Assembly (NCBI RefSeq): GCF_029203305.1
Contig: NC_089466.1
Coordinates: 682,001-746,000 of the forward strand
Direction of reading: 5' to 3'
Origin: Yamadazyma tenuis
Taxonomy: Eukaryota > Ascomycota > Pichiomycetes > Serinales > Debaryomycetaceae
Length of the DNA stretch: 64,000 nt
Below are positions 1-8,886 of this stretch, piece after piece. Numbering within the stretch: position 1 is the first letter of the stretch; each line of letters starts with the position of its first letter. Made by a program: the position numbers and the translations under genes. The notes below the pieces were generated by a model. It ran no database searches. It was not told where the DNA came from and worked only from the letters and a program-made list of their open reading frames with translations.

Positions 1-303
1 TTCGATCAAGTGTCTCAGAGATTCTGGAAAGGCATCTTTTTAAGAGAATATTTCCGGATAAGAAATGAAATTGGCGCAGCCGATGAGATGTCATTCAAAG
101 TGTTCCTCGGGAAGCATTTGAGTAAGGATAAGTTACAAATTGCCTTGGAAAACTTTTCCAATTTCAAAACAGTGTTGAAAATAGATGAAACAGTACCATT
201 TGATATGACGACCGTTGAACTTAATGCTCTGGGTAATCTTGATATTACCCGAATTGATTTCATTGAAAATGAATTAATCTTTGAGCTTGTAAATAGCGCA
301 TAA
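1..303 (+). CDS. C-terminal part of an unrecognised protein (5' end outside window)
   Basis: The frame is open from the first base and ends at TAA 301-303, giving about 100 residues. No ATG lies near the left edge: the first methionine-like codon is a GTG at 10, so the true start is upstream of the window. The visible part is rich in charged and aromatic residues with no signal, membrane segment or motif I recognise. It is followed by nearly 2 kb without a credible gene, so it could be the tail of a real gene or of a decaying one. Confidence 0.45.
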   Translation, partial: FDQVSQRFWKGIFLREYFRIRNEIGAADEMSFKVFLGKHLSKDKLQIALENFSNFKTVLKIDETVPFDMTTVELNALGNLDITRIDFIENELIFELVNSA

Positions 304-2242
304 CCCGTTATGCGGTACCTGTAAATAGAGTTAATATTAACATGCTGGAGCAGCAAAAACTTTATATAAACCTGGAATTAAGAATCTACGTGGGGGATAG
401 TTCCGTATAGGTTCGCAAACTTTTGCGGCGCTCGAACAAAAAACACCGTTGGCATTCGCGGAACCGGACGAACAGAAAAAGCCGCTTGAGGTGAAATTGG
501 TAATGCAGCTATGGGTAAGAGATCTTCAAAACAAGAAAAGAGAAATGAAATTCTGTGTTGTTACCGGCGATAGATGCAGCCAATGAATGAAACCATTGCT
601 TACTGGCAGCCGTACAAGCAGAAGTCGGAGCTACCAGTTTCAAATGTTCCTCTGTAATTGAAGTTCTCGTCAAGATGAGTTACCTAACGTGGATCTACAA
701 CAAACACCGACGAAAATTGATACATTATTGTATTCAAGGCAGCAGATAATCGAGTACAAAGAGAAGGATAACTTAACCTATTCAACTCGCATTAAGTCAA
801 GATACAGACCCATTCTATTACAATAGTACCGTTAATGTGGCCCTTAAAGGAGTTGAGTACTTCTATTGTTTAAAGGCGATCATCGGAAATATTGTTAGCT
901 GCAGTGCTATTGTGTGTGCCCCTTTTCCATCCAGTGGTTATGATTGAAATTCGGATCTGGAACGACTATGAGGTCAGACACAGGTTGTAATTACTATAAT
1001 GCTACGTTATCTAGATCTCGCTCGTACCCATGGCGAAACTAAAAATGTTCGCCTAAAAGGTTCCGCTTGCGGAAAAAATGAAAAAGCTGGATACGCCAAT
1101 TATCCGCACCAAGGAAATCAAATTCTCACTCATTGTACTGTACTAATCGGTAGCAAGACAATATGACATTATGTATAAATAGATATTAAAAAAATACATT
1201 GCTTCAAATCTATTGCGTGGGCTCAGGACTGCAATCCAAAACAGGTCCCCCATGCGTTAAAAGCTTGGGTACTCTACGAACATGAAGATCCTATTCGCGC
1301 AAAACGCCAGGTGTGTAAAGTCACAATAGTAAGGCCTAAAACGGCACGGCCCGCGGCCTAGTTGGTCAATATTGTAAATATTCGCCCGTAGATAGACAAG
1401 ATTTCCGGGAAAGGTTTCCAGGCCCACCGGCCTCAACGCTATCTCCCACGCACGCAAATTACTTTTGGACTAATTTGCGAATAGTCCTGTTTCAGATTTA
1501 GAGATACTACAACAGGGAATGTAAATGCAAGACGTCAGCAACTAGCAAACGTGTCTTGGGACCCCCTTCAAGCTCTAGAAGCATCAGGTGTTAGTTCCAA
1601 AAGAGAATTCACTCAGATATCACGCAAATCTAGACATTTGGTCATGGTAAATGTCTCATTGGGAACAGGCGAACAGGCGCGATAGGGAGATTCACACCAA
1701 CCTGAAAAGATGGCTTATACTGGGAGTTGTTTCTGCCTCTGCCTTGTCCATGGGTTGGGCTTTTACAATTAACTCACTCACGTTTTTTTTATAAATTATT
1801 TGTTGAGGCTTTCATTATCATGCAGTACTTCGAAGGACTGAAATCGCCGATCTACGACATCAGATTAGTAGCAAGTCTAACCAAGAGGGGAGATCTCGTA
1901 AGAATGCCAATACCAACGTGGACTAAGCCAAGCTAGGAGGTATAAAGCAGATGATTACTAATATTCTTTGAACGAAGACTTATCTTCATGCGTGTAAATT
2001 GGGTGTGAGATTTATTAGAATCGTAGAACCAATTATAGAATTCCGTGAAAAAGAAATGATTTCACCATGGTTTTTTTTTTTATTGGTCGCGCAGTAAAAC
2101 TTGGCTTATTTTATTTTATTTCTAATCATTTATGCATGCAGCTATTTTGCTGGCTCAACTCCTAAATCTATCTTGCAACCTATAAAAAGAACCAAATGCC
2201 CACTTTCTTACTGCCATACTTTCACTCGCTTAAAGATCAAGT
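304..2242. other. Gene-poor stretch, possibly decayed coding sequence
   Basis: About 1.9 kb with no convincing gene. A frame of about 55 codons is open at 413-587 but has no upstream ATG and then hits stops; the rest is short ORFs broken on both strands. AT-rich runs near 1180 and a poly-T tract near 2070 are the only compositional features. The last 60 bp serve as promoter for the next gene. Confidence 0.5.
2181..2188 (+). promoter_or_regulatory. TATA box of the first YWP1-like gene
   Basis: TATAAAAA lies 55-62 bp upstream of the ATG at 2243, a normal position for a strongly expressed yeast wall-protein gene. The distance and match to TATAWAAR support it; no activator site was identified. 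Confidence 0.55.
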
Positions 2243-3406
2243 ATGAAATTTACCAACGTTTTGTCTACCGCCATTTTGGCTAGCTACGCTGTCGCCAAAG
2301 ATGTCGCTTGTTTAGTAAACGGTGAAGCTGTTGGAGTTGTGGATCTTGACACCGGTGTCTGTCCATTTACCATTCCACAAAGATACCCTGTTGCCTTTGA
2401 CTTTGTGTCTTCAGATGAATACGATGTTACCTTCTACTACGCCGTTGCCAATTCCATCAAGTACTTCAACCAAATTGCCGATGCTGGTAGAACCATCTCC
2501 ATCCCAGCTTCAATCTTATACGGTTTACCAGCTACTCCTTGTTTCCAAGTTCACTTGGACCGTACTCCACCTTCTAACTCTACTGCTGCCATCAGAAGAA
2601 GATTGTTGAAGCAAGTGGAGATGGTTAAGAGAGCTGAGGTCGATGACTTCATTGCTACTGCTGAAACCACTGACGGTACTGCCATCGATGGTGTTACTTT
2701 CGAAGTTGTCGACCTTTCTTCTTCTTCTGTTACTGCTACCGGAACCGGTGTCGGATCTACTGGTATTGTCACCGAAACTGACGTTGCCACCACCGTTATC
2801 ACCATCACCACCTGCTCTAACAACGCCTGTGGTGAAGCAACTGTTTCAGCTACTGCTTCTGAAGTCGTCACCACTGTTAACGAAGAAGTCACTTCTTACA
2901 CCACTTACTGTCCATTGACCACTGTCATCACCGTCACTTCTTGTTCGGACGATGCCTGTGCCACTTCTGAAGTTCCAGTGACCCCATCTTTGACCACTGA
3001 AACCGTTGAAGGTGAAGTTACTTCTTACTACACTTACTGCCCATTGACTGGTGAAACCACCACCACTGAGGTTGAGACCACTGTGATCACCATCACTTCG
3101 TGCTCTGAAGACAAGTGTTCTACTTCTGAAGTGTCTGCCACTCAAGGTCCAGTCACTACCACTGTTGCTGGTGAAGAAACCATTTACACCACCTGGTGCC
3201 CAGTTACCGGTGAAACTACTGCTGAAACTACTACTGCTGCTGTCAGCACTGGTGAAACCGTTGCTGCTGAATCCACCACCTTGGCTACTTCTGCTGCTGC
3301 TGCTACTTCTACCTCTCCTATCAACACCTTTGAAGGTGCTGGTAACAAGGTTGGCTCTTCTCTCTTGGCCGTTGCCTTAATTCCATTGGCCGGTTTGTTC
3401 ATCTAA
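2243..3406 (+). CDS. YWP1-like GPI-anchored cell-wall protein (paralog 1)
   Basis: A 387-residue secreted wall protein. Residues 1-18 form a signal peptide, followed by a compact N-terminal domain (CLVNGEAVGVVDLDTGVCPF at 23-42) resembling Candida Ywp1. A Kex2-type Lys-Arg site at 129-130, after an Arg triplet at 118-120, would release a propeptide of about 11 kDa, as described for Ywp1. Three repeats of about 45 residues follow (about 184-322), each with a VITITSCS-x3-C segment and a Y-TY/TW-C-P segment. A Ser/Thr-rich stalk and a C-terminal hydrophobic tail (about 371-387) preceded by small residues fit GPI anchoring. The ATG at 2243 directly precedes the signal peptide and follows a TATA box. 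By family knowledge such proteins are abundant on yeast-form walls and counter adhesion; that role is inferred here. Confidence 0.82.
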   Translation: MKFTNVLSTAILASYAVAKDVACLVNGEAVGVVDLDTGVCPFTIPQRYPVAFDFVSSDEYDVTFYYAVANSIKYFNQIADAGRTISIPASILYGLPATPCFQVHLDRTPPSNSTAAIRRRLLKQVEMVKRAEVDDFIATAETTDGTAIDGVTFEVVDLSSSSVTATGTGVGSTGIVTETDVATTVITITTCSNNACGEATVSATASEVVTTVNEEVTSYTTYCPLTTVITVTSCSDDACATSEVPVTPSLTTETVEGEVTSYYTYCPLTGETTTTEVETTVITITSCSEDKCSTSEVSATQGPVTTTVAGEETIYTTWCPVTGETTAETTTAAVSTGETVAAESTTLATSAAAATSTSPINTFEGAGNKVGSSLLAVALIPLAGLFI

Positions 3407-4704
3407 GAGGTTGACAGAGTTTCTTGTATTTCAATTACTTCCTCTCGGATTTTCCTTTCATCATTGCATTTATTCCCGAGCCACTGGCTCATTCCTTTCG
3501 TGGAATATTTTCGTCACCGGTTGGTGTTGTTTGATTTTTGTACTATATTTTCGGTTAAAAGTCTGTACTATTTTTTCGGTTAGTCTAATAGATCCCCCTT
3601 TGTAATGGTGTACATGTAGTGAATAATCATTTGAGAAATTATGTTGATGGTGGTTGAAAGTGGCTGCAAATTTTGGTCGGGCCACGACACATGGCCTGGG
3701 GCAGATCTGTGCATGGCCCAAAATTAAACTTCACAATTGAAACGAAGGCATCAAATAATGCACGACCTCACCTCAAATACTCGTCACTATTCCTTATTAG
3801 ACAGAGCTTATCATCGTGTATCCTTCCGAAAACTAGTAGTTAAGCGCAGAGAAGGAGTCAAAGAAGGCAAGCATTTGACATTTCACATGCCTGTTGTGCA
3901 CTACTCCTTCCGAATTTCGGTCGTATGCGGTGCATTACTGTCGTAGGCCCCACACGCTCTTCCACTGACAGCTGCTGTGGTGGTCGATTGGCTAATCAAA
4001 TACCTTGATCAAACATGTAAATTCCCAGCTGCGAACTCGTTTAGCACTTCAGCCATTGTCGCAGGAATGCCCACGAGGCCAGGCAAAAATAGTGGTATCC
4101 CATACCAGCCCCTATCCATCACGTCTCAAGCCGATTGGCGGAGCCCGGCGCTTCGGTCGTGTAGCGAATGCGGTTCCCCTGACGATCGATTTGACCATCG
4201 TCTGGACCGCCTGAGAGTTGAGGGATGAGAATTAATTTGGATCTAGGAGCTGGGAGCTGGGAGCTGGGAGTTGTGAGAGTTAAGAGAAACCTGGGAGGCA
4301 CCCTATTCTCATCCAGCCAGGCCCACAACCATTCCCGACTCATCTCTCCAATTACTCCAGTCGCTACCACCTCACAACCATTTACTCCTTCCACCGAAAT
4401 TACGCGCGTTTTGTTTTGGTTTCTATCCGAATCGTCTCCGATTAAGTGCTACACGCATTGTTTGCAAGCGTGTTTGGCGACGCAGGCTGGGTTTGCCGAG
4501 TCCTCACACCTTAATCAGCCATTGTCTTCTGCTTTCTGGCAGGGGCTCATGCGTATACCATAACATTGGCATTTGTCCTGACGAGGTTTGTTTTGGTTGC
4601 GGTGGTGGTGATTTAAATAACCCCTGTCCCCAGTCTTACCAACTTCAATTCTGCTGAATTTCGTTCTTTCAAGGCCAACTCTTTACATTCCTTTCTTTAT
4701 CTTG
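3407..4704. other. Long intergenic/promoter region between the two YWP1-like genes
   Basis: 1.3 kb with only short overlapping ORFs lacking protein-like features. It holds a small tandem repeat (4246-4273) and GC-rich segments near 4130-4220. It probably contains the 3' end of the first paralog and a long regulatory region for the second, which is common for regulated wall genes. No specific factor site was identified. Confidence 0.5.
4246..4273 (+). repeat. 7-bp tandem repeat, four copies
   Basis: GGAGCTG occurs three times head to tail (4246-4266), followed by a fourth copy with one change (GGAGTTG, 4267-4273). It lies in non-coding DNA upstream of the second YWP1-like gene and has no evident function. 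Confidence 0.85.
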
Positions 4705-6021
4705 ATGAGATTCTCCACCTTCGTTTGTTCTGCCATTTTGGCTGCCACCCTGGTTATGGCCAAAGACGTGGTTTGTGTCGTGGGAGATGAAGCGGTTGCT
4801 ACCGTCGACCTCGACACCGGCGTTTGTCCGTTCACGCTTCCTGCCGATCTCCCAGTTGTGTGGGACTTTGAGTCGTTGGACGATTATGATGTTACCGCCT
4901 ACTACGCGTTGCTCAATGCTACCAAATATTTCAATAACATTGCTAAAGCCGGTAGAGATATCGAAATTCCTGCCAAGTTGATCTACGGAGGAGGCCCGGT
5001 TCCGTTGTTCAGAATCGACGAGACTAAAACCCCAGCCACCAACTCCACTGCTGCTTTGAGAAGAAGATTATTGGGTAAGACCATTTACGCCAGAGACGAA
5101 GAATCTGATACCATCGCGTATTTGGAAACCTTGGACGGAAGCTCGGTTTCGGCTGTTGAATTCTCGGTGGTCGACGTCAGCGTGGCTTCCTCGCTCGACC
5201 CTTCGGCCGACCTCACCTCGACTGTCACCGATGCGGAAACTACCGTCATTACCATCACTTCCTGTTCCGCCAACAAATGTTCTACTACCGCGGTGCCAGC
5301 CGTGGCAACTGTCACCACTGTCACCATTGACGATGAGGTTACTTCTTACACCACTTATTGCCCATTGACGGCTGAAGAAGCAGCGGCCGATACCGTCACC
5401 GACATTGAAACTACCGTCATCACCATCACTTCTTGTGTTGACAACAAGTGTTCTACTTCTGCTGTCACCACCGGTTTGACCACTGTTACCGAAGAAGAAA
5501 CCATCTACACCACCTACTGTCCATTGACTGCCGAGGAGTCTACTGAAGATGAAACCTCGACTCTCTACGTGACTTCCTACGTTACCATCACCTCCTGTGG
5601 TGAGGCTGGGTGTACTCCAACCTCTTTGGTTGAAACCGTCACCACTGTTACTATTAACGGGGTGGAAACTGCCTACACTACGTTATGCCCTGTCACCGCT
5701 GAAGAAGCCACTGCTGTCACCTCTGCTACGGCGGTGGCATCGTCTTTGACGTTTTCGCCAATTGTGAACTCGACCGTAGCCGTCGTCAATTCCACCACCG
5801 CCGCTCCAGTCGGGTCTTTGGCTGCTGGCGCTGCGTCCATTGTGTGCTCCGGTGACAGCTGTGATACCACTGTTACTGTGCAAGCCACCGTGACTCTCTC
5901 TACATCTTTGGAAGCCGGAGCTACCACCGAAGCTGGTGTGTCTACTGTTGAAGCTGGTGCAAACACCGGTGTCACTTCTGTGTTCGCCGTGGTTATCGCT
6001 GCTTTGGCTTGGTTGATCTAG
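4705..6021 (+). CDS. YWP1-like GPI-anchored cell-wall protein (paralog 2)
   Basis: A 438-residue paralog of the upstream gene in the same orientation. The start is the ATG at 4705; a TTG three bases earlier is not credible. Residues 1-19 are a signal peptide, then the same N-terminal domain (VDLDTGVCPFTLP at 34-46). The TSC/SC-x-x-x-C and YTTYCPLT repeats recur about three times between 175 and 340 with more divergence. Ser/Thr/Ala-rich stalk and hydrophobic C-terminus (about 420-438) fit a GPI signal. The Lys-Arg pair of paralog 1 is missing: the aligned place reads YAR-DEE, although an Arg triplet at 119-121 remains, so propeptide processing may differ. The tandem pair points to local duplication. 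Confidence 0.8.
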   Translation: MRFSTFVCSAILAATLVMAKDVVCVVGDEAVATVDLDTGVCPFTLPADLPVVWDFESLDDYDVTAYYALLNATKYFNNIAKAGRDIEIPAKLIYGGGPVPLFRIDETKTPATNSTAALRRRLLGKTIYARDEESDTIAYLETLDGSSVSAVEFSVVDVSVASSLDPSADLTSTVTDAETTVITITSCSANKCSTTAVPAVATVTTVTIDDEVTSYTTYCPLTAEEAAADTVTDIETTVITITSCVDNKCSTSAVTTGLTTVTEEETIYTTYCPLTAEESTEDETSTLYVTSYVTITSCGEAGCTPTSLVETVTTVTINGVETAYTTLCPVTAEEATAVTSATAVASSLTFSPIVNSTVAVVNSTTAAPVGSLAAGAASIVCSGDSCDTTVTVQATVTLSTSLEAGATTEAGVSTVEAGANTGVTSVFAVVIAALAWLI

Positions 6022-7371
6022 TTAGACAATTTGGCTGCCTGTTAATAACTAGGTAGTCATTCGAGCAACAGGTATTTGGATAATTATTGTATACTATGGT
6101 CTTGTCTGAACCCAGTTCGGAAGAAGATTTGTACCATACTTGTGAACTATATTCTTGGAAACTCCTGCTATTCGTATTAAAAATAATATCACTGTTCAAA
6201 TCAAAATATTATGGCTGGTTTAGAGCTCGTAGACAAAATCATGTAGATCTAGAGCATTTAGACCGTCATATGCTGGTTGCTAACTCACACATTGAAATAT
6301 GGTCTATATGGGCCAAGGCTTGGCGGTTCCAAGGCGCGTGGCGAGCCTGCTTGGCTAAATCTGCCTCATCAACTCTAAATCAGCTTTAGGGGACTTCCAA
6401 ATCCAGGCGTGACAGCCAGCAATTGACAAGGAAATATTAGTCCGCCTCAGCCAGAAGAGATCTCTACAGAAGGTTTAAATCTGAATTGGGAGATTCAGTC
6501 TCCGCCTTGACTTTGGGGTTGGTTGCTGTGTGATGGAAGTGCCAGAGTAGATCAAGACAATCACCATCTGCTGGCCTCAGGTCTAAATGTGAGTAGGGGG
6601 ATTTACCTTGCATATCGAGACAATGTACCGATCGGCGTAACAACTGACGCATGACAACCAAATGATCGGCCGCAGTGCGGGTGCATATAGAAAAGTTGGA
6701 TGGGGGAATGTGACCGCTTTCGCGCAAAGAACCCGCAAACAGCTCGCAAAGTTCTGGGCCACTGCATGAGTTGCAAAATATTATTTATTCCAGCACCAAC
6801 ATTTACTAAATGCAAACTAAACAATTTTTTGGAGGTATCTATTCCACCACTCATAACCCTCGCAGTCCGTGCAACTAGTGAATGAATGACCCAAGTTGGG
6901 TTTCAAGGGCTCCGAGATCGTCCCTCTTCGTGAAAAGGTTGCTATTGAAATATATCTTTAGCCGTATACTAGTGCACGCGGTTAAAGCCCCGTAGCCGCA
7001 AATCACCTGCTGCCAATCCAACAAAAGCATCCGCTTCCAGTTGCTGACTTTTTCAGTTAGATATCAATAGCTTCTTTGCACATAGATTTTCTTGCGTGAA
7101 GAATTCCAGCATGGGGGTAGTTTGAGCCGGTTCAAGACCGACGAGGGGTTACGGATGGATATCCCACCGCGTTGGTTTCGTTTGATTTTTGTTGGTCTGA
7201 CCCTGCAATTCCAGCTTGGCATGGAATGCACATATATTTATACGAATTTGATCGGAGAATTCCTTCTCTTGTCTGTCAACAGGGCCAAGAAGTTTTAGTA
7301 CCGGCTAAAAACGAAATCTGTCGAGCATTCCATAGAGATAATTCATGAAGTAAGCCAGGAATTTTATTTGT
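6022..7371. other. Gene-poor region
   Basis: 1.35 kb with no ORF that looks like a real gene. The longest (about 97 codons from an ATG at 6096) has no conserved feature and no promoter context. The stretch leads into the dyad array at 7372-7551. No LTR, tRNA or other element was recognised. Confidence 0.45.
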
Positions 7372-7551
7372 GGCTTCTTCAACCACGTTGAAGATAATAA
7401 TTGTTAGGGTTTCTAAAACCACATTAAAAATTATCTTATGGTTTCTTAAACCACGTTGAAGATAATAATTGTTAGGGTTTCTAAAACCACATTAAAAATT
7501 ATCTTATGGTTTCTTAAACCACGTTGAAAAATATGGTATGGTCTATGGACC
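7372..7551. repeat. Array of 68-bp tandem units built from six short dyads
   Basis: Two 68-bp units (7372-7439 and 7440-7507; the second starts GGTTTCTTAAACC) lie head to tail, with a partial third from 7508. Each unit contains two short palindromes, GGTTTCTTAAACC and GGTTTCTAAAACC (first copy degenerate), usually followed by CACG or CAC and then 16-20 bp of AT-rich spacer. Dyads start at 7372, 7408, 7440, 7476, 7508 and 7540, spaced 36, 32, 36, 32 and 32 bp; the last is GGTCTATGGACC. The two full units differ at only two positions near the start. It lies about 290 bp upstream of IES6. It may be a protein-binding array, a small satellite or a remnant of a mobile element. Confidence 0.85.
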
Positions 7552-7842
7552 ACGTTGTTACCTAGAGGGATTTTGAAGGATACCTTTTGGCAGTTCTGTG
7601 GTGAATGATTTGTGTAGGAGAATAACCCCGTGATCCCACGAACCAATTATGGATGAAGACCAGAAGCCAGATAAGAGAGAGTTAGTAAGCACAGTCTTGC
7701 TGAAGTAGGAAGCGTAGCGTGAAGAAGGCAACGTAGTAGCCGAGCAGATTAACTAGTGGTCAAAGCACATCACGCTAGACCACAACTCGCGCTGCGAACT
7801 TGAGAATCGTCTTCGCACTTCATCTGAACAGACACACCACAA

Positions 7843-8217
7843 ATGGCCGACTTGGAACTACTGCAGCTCTCGTACGTAACGACCAAGCACCACAGCTTCA
7901 AGAGCTCCACCAAGGTAAAGCCCTCGAACAAGCGGTTCAAGCCCGCTCGGCAGCTCATTTCCGATGAAATCAAATACCTTCAAACCAAAAGCCTCAAGTT
8001 CGACACCCCAACCCTCACATCAATCACGGCTCCACCAACATTAAAGCCCCTGAAAAAGTATTGTGATATCACCGGCTTGGAGGGAAAATACCGTAGTCCC
8101 TCGAATAACTTGAGATTTTACAACGTGGAAATTTACCAGGAGGTGATCAGACATATGCCTCCGGGTTTGGACCAAGAGTACTTGAGTTTGAGAGGGGCCA
8201 ACGTCATTTTGAAGTAA
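7843..8217 (+). CDS. IES6: Ies6-type INO80 chromatin-remodelling subunit (YL1-C domain)
   Basis: 124 residues. The C-terminal half (about 66-124) is a YL1-C domain with the family's KKYCDITG segment (71-78) and the closing PPGLDQEY and LRGAN motifs. Ies6 binds Arp5 in the INO80 remodeler and is needed for nucleosome sliding in the nucleus (family knowledge). The protein is slightly shorter than the S. cerevisiae one, mainly at the basic N-terminus. The ATG at 7843 is the first in frame. It is convergent with the next gene, with 88 bp between stops. Codons 7 and 70 are CTG and would be Ser in a CUG-Ser yeast. Confidence 0.85.
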   Translation: MADLELLQLSYVTTKHHSFKSSTKVKPSNKRFKPARQLISDEIKYLQTKSLKFDTPTLTSITAPPTLKPLKKYCDITGLEGKYRSPSNNLRFYNVEIYQEVIRHMPPGLDQEYLSLRGANVILK

Positions 8218-8305
8218 AATTGTTGTTATGTATTAGAGTAGCGATGTGTTTATACTTAATAAACTTTATGATATGTATCAGAGTACCGTACTTATAAACT
8301 TTTCG

Positions 8306-8818
8306 TCAAGCGTCGTTCCAGTCATTGACTATCTTCTTTATGCTCTTGTCAAACACTTCGTTCTGCAACATGCCCTCGATGTCGCCAGACGAATCAATTT
8401 CCAAGAATGGGTTACATATCGTTTTCACGTACGCCTTGTGCACCAGAAGAAATAACGTCCTTAATGTAACCATTTTAGATTCCTCTTGGTTCAAATGAGT
8501 CTGATTGTTGAACCCAATGATGATCTTTAGCCCCGTGTTCGACTCATACCCATAAACCGAGACGTCGTCATACACGACGAGAAGCACTGCTCCGTTGCGC
8601 ACATCTGCTTCTTGTTGTTGTTCTCGTATGCTGATGGATGCTGGAGATGTGATTATGTCCAACGCCATGTGCGAAAGAAAGTTGTACTTGAGAAAGTTAT
8701 TAGCATTTATGGTGTCTCCTTGTTTGGTGTCCAAGTCAAACGATTGGATGTAGAGCGGCTTGTCGTCTCGGGAGATAAAGGAAATAAAGCAGATTCTTTT
8801 ATCTTCAAACTCGGCCAT
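8306..8818 (-). CDS. TCA17: Tca17/TRAPPC2L-like TRAPP complex subunit
   Basis: 170 residues with a sedlin/longin-like fold: the N-terminus has the RICFISFISRDDKPLYIQSF strand pair (about 8-27), followed by a helix ending LSHMALDII and a second strand set (VYDDVSVYGYES) typical of TRAPPC2L. Tca17 promotes assembly of TRAPPII, the Rab exchange factor at the late Golgi. The close relative TRAPPC2 (Trs20) is the main alternative, but the spacing and IREQQQ insertion fit Tca17 better. Its ATG at 8818 lies 68 bp from the divergent start of the next gene, so the two share a very short promoter. Confidence 0.7.
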   Translation of the reverse strand: MAEFEDKRICFISFISRDDKPLYIQSFDLDTKQGDTINANNFLKYNFLSHMALDIITSPASISIREQQQEADVRNGAVLLVVYDDVSVYGYESNTGLKIIIGFNNQTHLNQEESKMVTLRTLFLLVHKAYVKTICNPFLEIDSSGDIEGMLQNEVFDKSIKKIVNDWNDA

Positions 8819-8886
8819 TTGAGTATTTGATCCAAATATTGTTGCGCGCGGTGTATTTCACGATTGACACTTTTATCTCATATCCT

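Noticed and set aside
4119..4563. Overlapping ORFs of 83-112 codons on both strands between the YWP1-like genes
   Set aside because: They overlap each other on opposite strands in GC-rich DNA and show no protein-like pattern.
6096..6389. 97-codon ORF downstream of the second YWP1-like gene
   Set aside because: No conserved feature, composition looks like translated AT-rich non-coding DNA, and the surrounding region lacks promoter context.
7372..7551. CRISPR-like array
   Set aside because: Dyads with spacers recall CRISPR, but the spacers themselves are repeated between units and the host is a eukaryote; it is a tandem repeat.
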